A stretch of 38,444 nt of DNA, from positions 19,263-57,706 of the forward strand of contig JADFCV010000007.1 of the NCBI GenBank assembly GCA_017161655.1. Reading direction: 5' to 3'. This document shows positions 7,950-16,383 of the stretch, piece by piece (the stretch's first letter is position 1; the number at the start of each line of letters is the position of its first letter). The DNA is from Candidatus Sumerlaeota bacterium. Its GTDB lineage: Bacteria; Sumerlaeota; Sumerlaeia; Sumerlaeales; Sumerlaeaceae. The notes under the pieces are model-generated. The model ran no database searches, had not been told where the DNA came from, and worked only from the letters and a program-made list of their open reading frames with translations. The position numbers were made by a program, and so were the translations under genes.

Positions 7950-8690
7950 CTATTTCCTGGCGCGCGCGTAGTGTTCTAAGGCCACGTCCCAGTTGACCAC
8001 TTGCCACCACGCTTTGAGGTAGTCCCCCCGGCGATTTTGGTACTTCAGGTAATAGGCGTGCTCCCACACATCATTCCCAAGAATGGGGTACGCTCCGAGA
8101 GCCAAAGGTGTGTCCTGGTTGGCAGTGGTGAGAATCTCTAATCTCTTTTGGCTATTCACCACTAGCCAAACCCACCCTGAGCCGAAGACTTTTAGCCCAG
8201 CTTCCACGAAGCGCGACTGAAAATTCTCAAAACTCGAGAACGTCGCGCGAATGGCCTCCGCAAGCTCACCCACCGGCTGCCTTGAACCCGACGGTTTCAT
8301 GAGTTCCCAGAAGAACGTGTGGTTCCAATGGCCTCCACCGTGATTTTGCACCGCGGTGCGAATATCCGCAGGCACTTTGTCCAAATTGCGCAGGAGTTGT
8401 TCAAGTCCCTCACGGCCTAACTCTGGATGCTGCGCAAGTGCCTTGTTCAGGTTGTCCACATAAGCAGCATGGTGTTTGTCGTGGTGCAGGCGCATAGTTT
8501 GTGCGTCGATAATGGGCTCGAGGGCATCGTAGGGATACGGAAGTGCCGGAAGCGAATACGGACCTTTACTCGAAAGAGCCTGGTGTGTTGGACTTGTGAG
8601 TGCCTCAGCTGCTTTTCCGAAGGCAGCGACCACGGGAAGACTTCCCAATACAGCAAGGAACTGACGACGAGACGGACGAAAATCTGACAC
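7950..8690 (-). CDS. Tat-exported superoxide dismutase, predicted Mn type
   Basis: Converts superoxide to oxygen and peroxide. Export by the twin-arginine pathway is suggested by SRRQFLAVLG at residues 7-16 followed by a hydrophobic stretch, so the folded enzyme would act in the periplasm or outside. The SOD domain begins about residue 45 (YSLPALPYPYDALEP). Metal ligands by alignment to E. coli SodA are His69, His124 (HWNHTFFWE), Asp207 and His211 (DVWEHAYYLKYQNR). The GGGHWNH sequence and ANQDTPL are Mn-type features rather than the Fe-type AQxWNH. The start is GTG at 8690, with AGGAGG 8 nt upstream. An AT-rich palindrome (8723-8736) lies in its promoter region. Metal choice is inference. 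Confidence 0.93.
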   Translation of the reverse strand: MSDFRPSRRQFLAVLGSLPVVAAFGKAAEALTSPTHQALSSKGPYSLPALPYPYDALEPIIDAQTMRLHHDKHHAAYVDNLNKALAQHPELGREGLEQLLRNLDKVPADIRTAVQNHGGGHWNHTFFWELMKPSGSRQPVGELAEAIRATFSSFENFQSRFVEAGLKVFGSGWVWLVVNSQKRLEILTTANQDTPLALGAYPILGNDVWEHAYYLKYQNRRGDYLKAWWQVVNWDVALEHYARARK

Positions 8691-8722
8691 CTGGCAAACC
8701 TCCTGACTAGCAAGTAAGACTA

Positions 8723-8736
8723 AAATAGTTCTATTT
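8723..8736. promoter_or_regulatory. AT-rich palindrome upstream of SOD gene (possible operator)
   Basis: AAATAG-TT-CTATTT, a perfect 6-bp inverted repeat 33-46 nt before the SOD GTG start, within probable promoter sequence. Metal- or peroxide-sensing Fur-family repressors (Fur, PerR, Mur) bind AT-rich palindromes before SOD genes. This one is not a clear match to their consensus, so the assignment is tentative. Confidence 0.35.
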
Positions 8737-8902
8737 CACTTCTTGAAGGAAATTCGTCAGCGCCAGAGGAAAAGGAAGGGGCCGTTCTGTGCCATGGGTC
8801 GAGAGAGAGGGAGTCCGCTAAAGATTTTCTTGCAGCGCGACCAATGAGCAACTCGTCTGCACGATCCTAATTCGGGGGACGATTCCTGAGCGAAGGAGAA
8901 TG

Positions 8903-10036
8903 CTATTCGTCGCTTTGTGTGGTTTCTGCTTCGATCGGGAATTCAGGCGTTGGATGTGGAACGCTATTTCCAGAGCGCCGGCGCTGCTGTCCATCGCTCT
9001 GTCGCACGCTTCGCAGATCGACCGGTGTTGGCACATGATCGACTGGTCGCGCAAAAACCATGCGGCCCGCAGACGTCTGATGGATCGAAGTCACCACAAG
9101 TTCAACCTCGGTTCCAATGCGACTGCGCCCATCTTCCACCACGACCATCGTTCCGTCCTCTAGGTAGCCAACTCCCTGGTGTGGCTCCTTCCCTTCACGA
9201 GAAACGAACAAGGTGAAAGTTTCGCCAACGAAAACAGAAGGTTTGAGCAAACTTGCTAGCTCGTTGATATTGAGCACGCGCACGCGATGGAACTCAGCGA
9301 TTTTCTGCAAATTGTAATCGTTTGTCACAACTTCGCCGCCGATTTCCTTCGCCAAAGCAATGAGCTTGTGGTCAACCCCGCGATGCTCTGGATAGTCTTT
9401 TTCGCAGATGGCCAGGCGCGGGGTCACATCTTTAATTTCATCCAACATTTCAAGCCCACGTCGGCCACGGGCACGCTTTTTGGGATCGGATGAGTCAGCA
9501 AGTTTATGCAGTTCTTCCAGCACAAACTCGGGTACAAGGAAATTCCCCTGCAAGAAGTTGCTGGCGATAAGATCTTTGATCCGTCCGTCCACGATGACGC
9601 TTGTATCAAAGATCTTCGCTGTATCGCTGGGCGAGGCCATGATGAAATTAAGCCGTGAGAAGCTGAGACGATTCGCGTGTTTTATTGCAAGGATGATCCC
9701 AAGGTATCCAAACACAAGGTTGCAGATGATGCGAGCTTGAAGCTGCCCCATTTCGATGTCGGCCCCGAAAACGCTGGGCGGAATGGTGGGATAAACGAAC
9801 CATGCAATGACAAGTCCCACGAGTAAACCGCCTGCCGCGAGAAGAATCTTCTTTGACGAAATAATGTTGGTTGAGACTTCAACCAGCACCAGAATGTTCG
9901 CGAGGCAGAAAGCAATAATGGAGTAATCAAGTCCTCGTGAAGGAACTTGCACCCGCCCCACCCAGTAGCCGACCAGCGTTGTGATCAGCACGAAGAAGAG
10001 TCGCGTCAAATATATCGGATTGCGAAGAAATGACAT
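8903..10036 (-). CDS. Membrane PIN/TRAM-domain protein (YacL family)
   Basis: Predicted membrane-bound RNase-like protein. The first about 120 residues hold four hydrophobic helices. A PIN nuclease-like domain follows (about 141-260) with acidic residues Asp144 and Asp150 in IFDTSVIVDGRI, EELHKLAD, and the conserved VVTNDYNLQKIAEFHRVRVLNINELA end. A TRAM domain (about 275-340, GETFTLFVSREGKEPHQGVGYL...) follows, a likely RNA-binding beta-barrel. The last about 35 residues are polar and probably disordered. The length of 377 aa is usual for the family, whose physiological role is not established. A TATAAT lies just before the start codon (10052-10057). Confidence 0.93.
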   Translation of the reverse strand: MSFLRNPIYLTRLFFVLITTLVGYWVGRVQVPSRGLDYSIIAFCLANILVLVEVSTNIISSKKILLAAGGLLVGLVIAWFVYPTIPPSVFGADIEMGQLQARIICNLVFGYLGIILAIKHANRLSFSRLNFIMASPSDTAKIFDTSVIVDGRIKDLIASNFLQGNFLVPEFVLEELHKLADSSDPKKRARGRRGLEMLDEIKDVTPRLAICEKDYPEHRGVDHKLIALAKEIGGEVVTNDYNLQKIAEFHRVRVLNINELASLLKPSVFVGETFTLFVSREGKEPHQGVGYLEDGTMVVVEDGRSRIGTEVELVVTSIHQTSAGRMVFARPVDHVPTPVDLRSVRQSDGQQRRRSGNSVPHPTPEFPIEAETTQSDE

Positions 10037-10051
10037 CGAAAAAGCTTTCCC

Positions 10052-10057
10052 ATTATA
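10052..10057 (-). promoter_or_regulatory. Candidate -10 box for the PIN/TRAM gene
   Basis: A perfect TATAAT on the minus strand lies 15 nt before the ATG at 10036. If used, the mRNA leader would be under 10 nt, and there is indeed no clear ribosome binding site. I could not identify a convincing -35 hexamer at 16-18 bp. Confidence 0.35.
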
Positions 10058-10174
10058 CAGCTCATCTTTAGCTCAAAACGTGCCGCCCTAGCCTTTTATT
10101 TACGTTTTTTGTCACTTGCGCTTCGATGCTCTCAACAAGAATTTGCAAAAACTGCATTTTGGAACGTGCCAACG

Positions 10175-11578
10175 ATGACGCCGGCCAAGCGCAAAAAGCA
10201 AACATGCCCTCCGCTCCCCGCTGGCTGTTCGCCTGCCCGCTGGGCTGCTTACACGGTTCTTTCTTCAGTTCTAGCGGGTGAAGAGCTCGACGCGCCCGAG
10301 GCAATTCGTCATTGGTCCGTGGTGCTCGGTCTTAGCGATGCGGACCGTCGGCTTTGCTCTGCTATCGTCCTGAACGTTCTCCGAAATCTTCTCACGTTAG
10401 ATTATCAAATCCGTCAATTTACTCGTGCCAAAGCGTCCTCAATTTCTCCCTCCGTGCGAAACTTGCTCCTCATGATCGCTGCGCAAAGGCACTTTTTCGA
10501 CCGCGTACCCGTCTATGCGGCGGTGTACGACGCAGTGGAAATTGCGAAAGCACTGCGATTACCCGCAGTAGCAGTCCGGTTTATTAATGCTGTGGGGCGC
10601 CGCCTCGCCTCGCAGGAGAAACTCATTTATCCCCCTGCCAGCAACCTGGCCTATCATTTGTCTATCCGCTGGTCGCTTCCCAGGTGGTTTGTCCAGATTC
10701 TGCTTGGTACCTATGGAGAGAGTGCCACGGCCCAGCTGGTTGCCACTATCAACGATGAGCCACGCGCCGCAGTGCGGGTGAATACGTTGCGAACAACTCC
10801 TCAGCAACTGGCTGAGCAATGGGCTGCCAGTGGCATTCACGCTCATGCCAGCGAGTATGTTCATGAGGCTCTGGTTCTGGATTCTGCGCGCGATCTTGCA
10901 GAAGCTCTTGCTCATGGAACCTTTCGGGAAGGCTTTTTCTATGTCCAGGATGAGGCAAGCCAAGTCGTTTCCCATGCTCTTGATCCTCGCCCAGGCGAGC
11001 TGATCTTGGATTTGTGCGCAGCGCCTGGCGGGAAAGCAACCCATCTCGCAGAGCTCAGCCGCGGATTAGCCACAATCCATGCAACGGATCGCGATTCTAA
11101 CCGGCTTGCCAAGCTCGAGGAAAACCTGGTGCGTCTCCAAACTTCTGCTGTTGAGGTCAAACCTTTCGAGGATATTGAGCGGCTTGCCCAGAGAAAGGCT
11201 CAATGCTACGATGCTGTTTTAGTCGATGCGCCTTGCTCAGCGTTGGGAACCGTGCGGCGGCACCCGGAAGTGCGCTGGCGTGTCAGTCCTCCAATTCTTC
11301 CAGGGTTGGCCGCGACTCAGCGTTCTTTGCTGAGTCTGGCCGCGAGACTGGTGCGGCCAGGGGGGCGGCTAGTTTACGCCACATGTTCTCCGCTGCCTCA
11401 GGAAAACCATGAAGTCATTGAAACGTTTCTCAAGAGTAGCAAGGGGTTCATTCTCGACCCGCCAAGGCAGCTAAGTATCCTGGCTCCCTCTCAAGAGAAT
11501 GCCATCTTTTCAAGTTGGCCGCACCACCCACACCTCGACGGATTTTGTATTGCTGTTCTTAGGCGCCAGGCTGATTGA
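10175..11578 (+). CDS. rsmB: 16S rRNA (cytosine-5) methyltransferase, RsmB-like
   Basis: SAM-dependent m5C methyltransferase; in E. coli RsmB modifies C967 of 16S rRNA. The 467-aa protein has an N-terminal NusB-like helical domain (about residues 15-150) and a C-terminal Rossmann methyltransferase. Motif I is DLCAAPGGKATHLAEL. Motif IV is DAPCSALGTVRRHPEVRW with Cys354, and motif VI is YATCSPLPQENHEVIE with Cys404, the catalytic Cys of this family. The start is the ATG at 10175 (weak GGAAC upstream); a TTG at 10109 in the same frame would add 22 residues that look unlike the family. The histidine kinase gene follows after 91 nt on the same strand. Confidence 0.92.
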   Translation: MTPAKRKKQTCPPLPAGCSPARWAAYTVLSSVLAGEELDAPEAIRHWSVVLGLSDADRRLCSAIVLNVLRNLLTLDYQIRQFTRAKASSISPSVRNLLLMIAAQRHFFDRVPVYAAVYDAVEIAKALRLPAVAVRFINAVGRRLASQEKLIYPPASNLAYHLSIRWSLPRWFVQILLGTYGESATAQLVATINDEPRAAVRVNTLRTTPQQLAEQWAASGIHAHASEYVHEALVLDSARDLAEALAHGTFREGFFYVQDEASQVVSHALDPRPGELILDLCAAPGGKATHLAELSRGLATIHATDRDSNRLAKLEENLVRLQTSAVEVKPFEDIERLAQRKAQCYDAVLVDAPCSALGTVRRHPEVRWRVSPPILPGLAATQRSLLSLAARLVRPGGRLVYATCSPLPQENHEVIETFLKSSKGFILDPPRQLSILAPSQENAIFSSWPHHPHLDGFCIAVLRRQAD

Positions 11579-11669
11579 TGAATGGGTGATCGAGGAAGTG
11601 CTCGCAGCAGGAACATAGACACGGAAGTCTCAGCTCAAGAGTTTGCCAGTAATCAAGGGTGCAACAATC

Positions 11670-12944
11670 ATGAGCAATCCAGTCAGCGAAAAGTTTATTA
11701 AAAAAATAACAAAGGCAGATGAGCAACAGACAGAGGTTCTCTTTTCAACTCTCTTGCGAGAGCGCCATTTTCTCACAATTGTTATCAACATCCTAGCTGA
11801 CGGGCTTTTTGTCCTTCGCGCAAATCAGGAAATTCTCCTCGCCAACAACGCTGTCTGGTCCCATCTGGGCCTCACCGCTCCGCAAAAATATATTGGGCGT
11901 CGTCTCACCGATTTTCCCATCCCAGACGCAGTCGCAAAGCTGCTCAGTCGTTTTGTGCTCAACAAAGCGGAAGAAGGTCCTTTCGAGCTAGAAATGCCCG
12001 GCGAAGCGCAGCGTTGGCTGCAAATCTCGTTTCGAACTTTCGAATTTCATTCCGATCCCAGCACTTCCGAGCTAATCCTGATGGTGGTGCGCGATGTGAC
12101 AGCCTGGTATCGCGCGGAGGAACAGCGGCGGCGTGCCGAATACTGGAAACAAATGGCGACCTTTGCTGCTGGGTTGGCTCACGAGATCAAGAATCCCCTG
12201 AACTCGCTCCAGATTCATGCGCAGCTCTTGCAGCGCGCGCTGCGGCAAAAGGCCAAACGCTCACGTTCGCTCGACATGCAGCGCCAACTTCAGTCCTCCG
12301 ACATTATCGTGGAAGAAATCGAACGTCTTGGGCGCGTCGTGAATGAATTCCTCGCAGCGGTGCGCCCTTCGCGACCAATGCTGCAACGCGCCAACATCAA
12401 CTACCATGTCGAGCGCGTGCTCCAGACCTTTCAGCCCGAAGCGGAGGCACGTGGTGTCCGCCTTGTCACATCCTTCGATTACGAGATTCCGCCCGTGGAT
12501 TTTGATCCCAACCAAATGACACAGGTTTTGCTCAATCTGCTCAAGAATGCGTTGGAGGCTTTGACTGGGGTCGAGGATCCGATCATCGAAGTCTCAACTG
12601 AGCTTCAAGATGACCACTATCGCATTCGGATTCGCGACAATGGCCATGGAATTTCGCCTGATGATCTGAGCCGGATTCAGGAACCGTTTTTCACAACAAA
12701 AGCCACGGGGACAGGCCTCGGTCTGGCCATTGTCTCCAGGATTGTCGAGGAGCATGGAGGTCGGATCCTGATCGAGAGTCACGTGGGCAAGGGAACGAGC
12801 GTTGTTCTTCAGTTCCCGTTGGCTCAGCGCGCTGTCCGCATGCTCGAAGAAGCTGTGTCTTCTCCTGCTCTTGCCACGTCACTGGCAACGGTCCCAAACG
12901 GCCGGCCACCTGCAGACACGACGGAAATAACACACGAGAGCTGA
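11670..12944 (+). CDS. Soluble PAS-domain sensor histidine kinase (NtrB/AtoS-like transmitter)
   Basis: Autophosphorylating sensor of a two-component system. No transmembrane helix is visible, so it is probably cytoplasmic. Residues about 40-150 form a PAS domain (IVINILADGLFVLRANQEIL... to ...LMVVRDVT). The HisKA box is AAGLAHEIKNPLNSL with phosphoacceptor His171. The ATPase domain has N box LLNLLKNALEAL, G1 RDNGHGISPDD, F box EPFFTTK and G2 GTGLGLAIVSRIVEEHGG. The HEIKNPL type is common in kinases that pair with sigma-54 activators. No response regulator is adjacent, so it is an orphan here. ATG at 11670 is preceded by AAGGGTG; an in-frame TTG at 11643 is less likely. Confidence 0.9.
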   Translation: MSNPVSEKFIKKITKADEQQTEVLFSTLLRERHFLTIVINILADGLFVLRANQEILLANNAVWSHLGLTAPQKYIGRRLTDFPIPDAVAKLLSRFVLNKAEEGPFELEMPGEAQRWLQISFRTFEFHSDPSTSELILMVVRDVTAWYRAEEQRRRAEYWKQMATFAAGLAHEIKNPLNSLQIHAQLLQRALRQKAKRSRSLDMQRQLQSSDIIVEEIERLGRVVNEFLAAVRPSRPMLQRANINYHVERVLQTFQPEAEARGVRLVTSFDYEIPPVDFDPNQMTQVLLNLLKNALEALTGVEDPIIEVSTELQDDHYRIRIRDNGHGISPDDLSRIQEPFFTTKATGTGLGLAIVSRIVEEHGGRILIESHVGKGTSVVLQFPLAQRAVRMLEEAVSSPALATSLATVPNGRPPADTTEITHES

Positions 12945-13074
12945 AAAACGGGTTTCTTCCTCTCGGGTGACCACAGCCAGAAAAACACTTCTAGCAGCAA
13001 CGAAAGGACAACTAACTTTTATGCTCGACGCAAAGGACCAAGCTCTGTCTGCTCTCGGAGATCGTTGTTTTTCT

Positions 13075-14022
13075 CTAGAGAAGTAGCTCGGCGACGCGTT
13101 TGGTCTGACCCATGCATTCGAGAATGATAGCCTTCTGAATGTGGAGCCGATTCTCCGCCTGATCAAAAATAATGGAATTCGGACCATCCATGACTTCGTC
13201 TGTAATCTCCTCGCCACGATGAGCAGGCAGATCGTGCATAACGAAAGCTCCGGGCGCGGCAAGAGCCATTAGTTCGGCATTAACTTGATACGGCTGGAAC
13301 ACAACTTTCCGCTGTTCTGCTTCATGCTCCTCTCCCATGCTTGCCCACACGTCAGTGTAAACAGCCTGCACCCCGCGCACAGCTTCCCGCGGATCATTTG
13401 TTACGAAAAGCTTGCCGCCACTTACGGCGTTGCGGCGCTGAGCCTCAGCTACGACCTCCGCTAATGGTTCATAACCTTTGGGGGAGGCCACCCGCATCTC
13501 CACGCCCAGGTTTGCAGCCGTGATGATGAGCGAATGACACACATTATTCCCATCCCCGATGTAAGCGAACTTGAAGTTGCTCCAGTCCACGCCCTTCTCG
13601 TAAAGAGTGAAAAAGTCTGCCATCGCCTGGCATGGATGCTCGTCGTCGCTAAGGGCGTTGATCACTGGCGGCCGAGTGGCAGCGGCAAGGTCTTCCACGT
13701 CCTTTTGAGCGAAGACGCGGGCGATAACCAGATCCACCCAGCGCTCCAGGTTCTTGCCCACATCGTAGACGCTCTCGCGCTTGCCCATTCCTACTTCAGC
13801 CGGCGAAAGGTACATGGCGTAGCCGCCTAGTTGATGAATCGCCAATTCGAAGGTCACGCGCGTTCGGAGCGACGGCTTCTGGAAAAGGAGAACACCCGAC
13901 ATGCCCTTCAACACGTCGAGATATTCACGATTCTTGGCTCGCGCCTTGATGGCTGCAGCGAGCTTGAAAAGTTCAACGGTGGTTTTCGAATCGAAATCCG
14001 TCGCCCGTAAATAGTCACGCAT
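13075..14022 (-). CDS. argF: Ornithine carbamoyltransferase with atypical HDLP motif
   Basis: Makes citrulline from ornithine and carbamoyl phosphate in arginine synthesis; cytoplasmic, normally a trimer. The 315-aa length is typical. The carbamoyl-phosphate loop reads KPSLRTR, a variant of STRTR found in many OTCases. DEHPCQAMADF (the HPxQ motif) and FAYIGDGNNVCHS are present. The ornithine-binding loop, usually HCLPAHRGEE, reads HDLPAHRGEE, with Asp264 in place of the Cys that contacts ornithine in E. coli OTCase. The strong overall match and the adjacent argD favour OTCase, but a related transcarbamylase acting on an ornithine derivative is not excluded. It lies 49 nt after argD. Confidence 0.92.
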   Translation of the reverse strand: MRDYLRATDFDSKTTVELFKLAAAIKARAKNREYLDVLKGMSGVLLFQKPSLRTRVTFELAIHQLGGYAMYLSPAEVGMGKRESVYDVGKNLERWVDLVIARVFAQKDVEDLAAATRPPVINALSDDEHPCQAMADFFTLYEKGVDWSNFKFAYIGDGNNVCHSLIITAANLGVEMRVASPKGYEPLAEVVAEAQRRNAVSGGKLFVTNDPREAVRGVQAVYTDVWASMGEEHEAEQRKVVFQPYQVNAELMALAAPGAFVMHDLPAHRGEEITDEVMDGPNSIIFDQAENRLHIQKAIILECMGQTKRVAELLL

Positions 14023-14071
14023 TGTGTTTAACCTCGGTTTGAAATTCAGTCGGCTCAGTTGAGAGGGCCGC

Positions 14072-15292
14072 TCAGCTAGCGGTAGCGGCCTCTTTGATTT
14101 CGTCGAGCTGCAGAACTTCGCTAATTATCGTGGCGGCTTTTTCGCATTCAGTTTCTGTGACAATAAGTGGCGGCAAGAGGCGTAGCACATTGCCCATGGT
14201 GCAATTGATGATCAATCCGCGTTTCAGGCATTCTTTTACGACCTTCGCGCCTGGATGCGTCAGCTCGATGCCCACCATGAGGCCAAGCCCACGAATGGCC
14301 TTCACGTTTGGCAACGTTGCGATTCGCTGCCGAAGCATTTCCATAAACTGAGTGCCAATTTTTTCCGCGTAAGCTGGCCAGTTGTGTGTGGCCATCTCGC
14401 GCAGTACGGCCAGACCAGCAGCACAGGCTGGGGGATTCCCGCCAAAGGTTGAGCCATGTGTCCCTGGCGTCAGGAGCGCGCCCACATCTTCCCGAGCAAG
14501 CATGGCGCCAATTGGATAGCCATTTCCAAGCGCCTTTGCGAGTGTCATAATATCAGGATCCACGCCGAAGAGCTGGTGGGCAAAAAGGCGCCCACATCGC
14601 CCCATACCGCACTGGACTTCGTCAAAGATAAGCAAAAGACCATGCTCGTCGCACAAACGGCGCACACCTTGGAGGAACTCCTTCGTCGCGGGCACAACGC
14701 CGCCTTCGCCTTGGACAGGTTCTAGCATGATGGCGCAAGTTCGTTCGCTGATGACTTCCCGGATGCTTTCGATCTTGTTGAATTCGGCATAGACAAAGCC
14801 CGGAACCAGTGGCTCGAAGCCCTTCTGGACTTTCTCCTGTCCGGTGGCCGTGATCGTCGCAATCGTGCGTCCGTGGAAAGAATTCCGCATGGTGACGATC
14901 TCGTATCGCTCGGGGCCATACTTTTTCTTAGCCCACAAACGCGCTAGCTTGATTGCAGCCTCATTCGCTTCCGCTCCACTATTGCAGAAGAAACAACGAT
15001 CCGCGAAAGAAAGTTCGCAGAGCAGTGCTGCCAGTTCTACCTGGGTCGGAATGATATAAAAGTTCGAGCAGTGCATGAACTGTCGAATCTGCTCTTCGAT
15101 AGCTTGGACAACAGCGGGGGGGCAGTGCCCAAGGTTGTTAACACTGATGCCAGCCAAGAAATCCAGATATTCGTTTCCATCGATATCCCAAACCCGGCAC
15201 CCTTCACCCCGAACCAAAATGAGGTCTCGCTCACCATAATTCGGCGTCAAGAACCTGGCAGCAGCTTTGAGATATTCTTCCTTCGTTCTCAC
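14072..15292 (-). CDS. argD: Acetylornithine aminotransferase
   Basis: PLP enzyme converting N-acetylglutamate semialdehyde and glutamate to N-acetylornithine in arginine synthesis; it may also act in lysine synthesis. The 406-aa class III aminotransferase shows FLDFLAGISVNNLGHCPP-type N-terminal sequence (seen here as YLDFLAGISVNNLGH), FFCNSGAEANEAAIK, NSFHGRT, EPVQGEGG, LIFDEVQCGMGR, and the PLP-binding Lys253 in TLAKALGNGYPIGA. The start codon is GTG, with AAAGGG about 11 nt upstream. It precedes argF by 49 nt and the pair is probably one transcription unit. Confidence 0.95.
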   Translation of the reverse strand: MRTKEEYLKAAARFLTPNYGERDLILVRGEGCRVWDIDGNEYLDFLAGISVNNLGHCPPAVVQAIEEQIRQFMHCSNFYIIPTQVELAALLCELSFADRCFFCNSGAEANEAAIKLARLWAKKKYGPERYEIVTMRNSFHGRTIATITATGQEKVQKGFEPLVPGFVYAEFNKIESIREVISERTCAIMLEPVQGEGGVVPATKEFLQGVRRLCDEHGLLLIFDEVQCGMGRCGRLFAHQLFGVDPDIMTLAKALGNGYPIGAMLAREDVGALLTPGTHGSTFGGNPPACAAGLAVLREMATHNWPAYAEKIGTQFMEMLRQRIATLPNVKAIRGLGLMVGIELTHPGAKVVKECLKRGLIINCTMGNVLRLLPPLIVTETECEKAATIISEVLQLDEIKEAATAS

Positions 15293-15568
15293 TTCAAGTC
15301 CAGCCCTTTGACCTTTTTCGCGAAATTCTCCCCTCGCCGTTCATTCAAACGAACAAGCGCTAGAGCCTCGATGAACGAATGAGCTGGAAAGCGGATCAAG
15401 CGCAAAATTTGCGTCTGTGACTTTCCAGCGTTTCACGCGCCCGTGCCCCCCAAACTTGTGTCTGCTATGGTGCAATACTTTGTCCTTGCAAAAAAAAGTC
15501 TTATCTTCACTAGTATTATACGGATGCCCGACGGGCTGCCAAATTCTTGAGGATTGGAGGTTAGCGCA

Positions 15569-15808
15569 ATGAAGAAGCTTCTCGTCGTTGCGACGATTGC
15601 AGCACTTGTAGCCGTACCGTTGGTGAGTGAGGCTAAAGCAGTGAAGAAGTGCCCGCCTCCGAAAAAGGCTGTTGTGTGCGAGCCGGTATGTGCCGCACCG
15701 TGCTTCAACCCACTCGCGCCTGTCGCGGCTGTCTTCCACGGGACAGCCATGTTTGTGGGCGCTGTGGGCGATGGCATTGCCAGCATTTTTGCCTGCCCGG
15801 CTAAGTAA
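15569..15808 (+). CDS. Small exported Cys/Pro-containing protein (79 aa)
   Basis: No family recognised. ATG at 15569 follows GGATTGGAGG at 8-nt spacing. Residues 1-24 form a clean Sec signal peptide (MKKLLVVATIAALVAVPLVSEAKA). The mature part has KKCPPPKK, Cys at 28, 37, 41, 45 and 76, and a Gly/Ala-rich, rather hydrophobic stretch (about 51-75, with HGTAMFVGAVGDGIASIF). A strong terminator follows at once, so this is a one-gene unit and may be highly expressed. It could be a small envelope or surface protein; nothing more specific can be said. Confidence 0.7.
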   Translation: MKKLLVVATIAALVAVPLVSEAKAVKKCPPPKKAVVCEPVCAAPCFNPLAPVAAVFHGTAMFVGAVGDGIASIFACPAK

Positions 15809-15840
15809 AGAAGTGAGCCTAGAATAGCTGCGCAGTCATT

Positions 15841-15880
15841 CCGCTCTCCCCAAAAGCGGGGAGAGCGGGCTTTCTTTTTT
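15841..15880 (+). terminator. Rho-independent terminator after the small exported protein
   Basis: Perfect 11-bp stem CCGCTCTCCCC / GGGGAGAGCGG with loop AAAAGC, then GC and TTTCTTTTTT. Confidence 0.93.
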
Positions 15881-16052
15881 CATCAATCGAAGGCCGCGGC
15901 AGGGCTTTGCTGGCCTAGCATCAGTGCCGGTGAACGACGTGTTGGTCTCGTGCCATCCTTCGGATCCGGTGAGCACAGGAATTTCTTGTCATGTGCCCGC
16001 CCTTTCCTCTTCAAAGATAAGCAAGAATTCGAAGTGCCGACGACTCTTAAAG

Positions 16053-16059
16053 AAAGGAG
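16053..16059 (+). promoter_or_regulatory. Ribosome binding site that points to a GTG start
   Basis: AAAGGAG directly abuts an ATG at 16060, leaving no spacer. The in-frame GTG at 16069 has a 9-nt spacer and is the better start for the ABM-family gene. Confidence 0.65.
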
Positions 16060-16068
16060 ATGCGGCCT

Positions 16069-16383
16069 GTGTTTATCGTTCATGTTTTTGTCCACGTGAA
16101 GCCCGACTGTACGCAGTCCTTTATCGATGCTACGCTCGACAACGCTCGCAATAGCCTGAGCGAACCTGGTGTCGCTCGCTTTGACGTCATCCAGCAGCTT
16201 GACGATCCAACGCGCTTTGTTTTGGTGGAAGTCTATCGTGATGAAGCGGCTGCAGCAGCTCACAAAGAAACGGCGCACTACGCACGCTGGCGCGACGCCG
16301 TGGCTTCCATGATGGCCGAACCGCGAACCAGTCTGAAATTCAGAAACGTTTTTCCCGATGAAGAGGGATGGCGCTGTGTTTGA
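16069..16383 (+). CDS. ABM-superfamily monooxygenase/isomerase-like protein (YgiN/LsrG-like)
   Basis: A 104-aa dimeric ferredoxin-fold protein of the antibiotic-biosynthesis-monooxygenase superfamily, which includes quinol monooxygenase YgiN and the autoinducer-2 isomerase LsrG. Visible features are [12 protein letters not shown] (first strand), [39 protein letters not shown] in the usual order, then [17 protein letters not shown] and MMAEPR. The GTG at 16069 is chosen because of ribosome binding site spacing and because the N terminus then matches the family. Its last 8 nt overlap the start of the Fe-type alcohol dehydrogenase gene, so the two are translationally coupled and probably act in one pathway on a small carbonyl compound. 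The substrate is unknown. Confidence 0.85.
   Translation: MFIVHVFVHVKPDCTQSFIDATLDNARNSLSEPGVARFDVIQQLDDPTRFVLVEVYRDEAAAAAHKETAHYARWRDAVASMMAEPRTSLKFRNVFPDEEGWRCV

Noticed and set aside
8737..8902. Purine-rich gap between SOD and PIN/TRAM genes
   Set aside because: Searched for a small gene or terminator; no hairpin with a T-run and no frame with a ribosome binding site.
15479..15520. Possible promoter (TTGTCC-16-TATCTT, or TATTATA further on) before the small exported gene
   Set aside because: Several weak alternatives in an A-rich stretch and no clear best pair of boxes.
15433..15786. 117-codon open frame antisense to the small exported protein
   Set aside because: The sense gene has a signal peptide, a good ribosome binding site and a terminator in its direction; the antisense frame has none.
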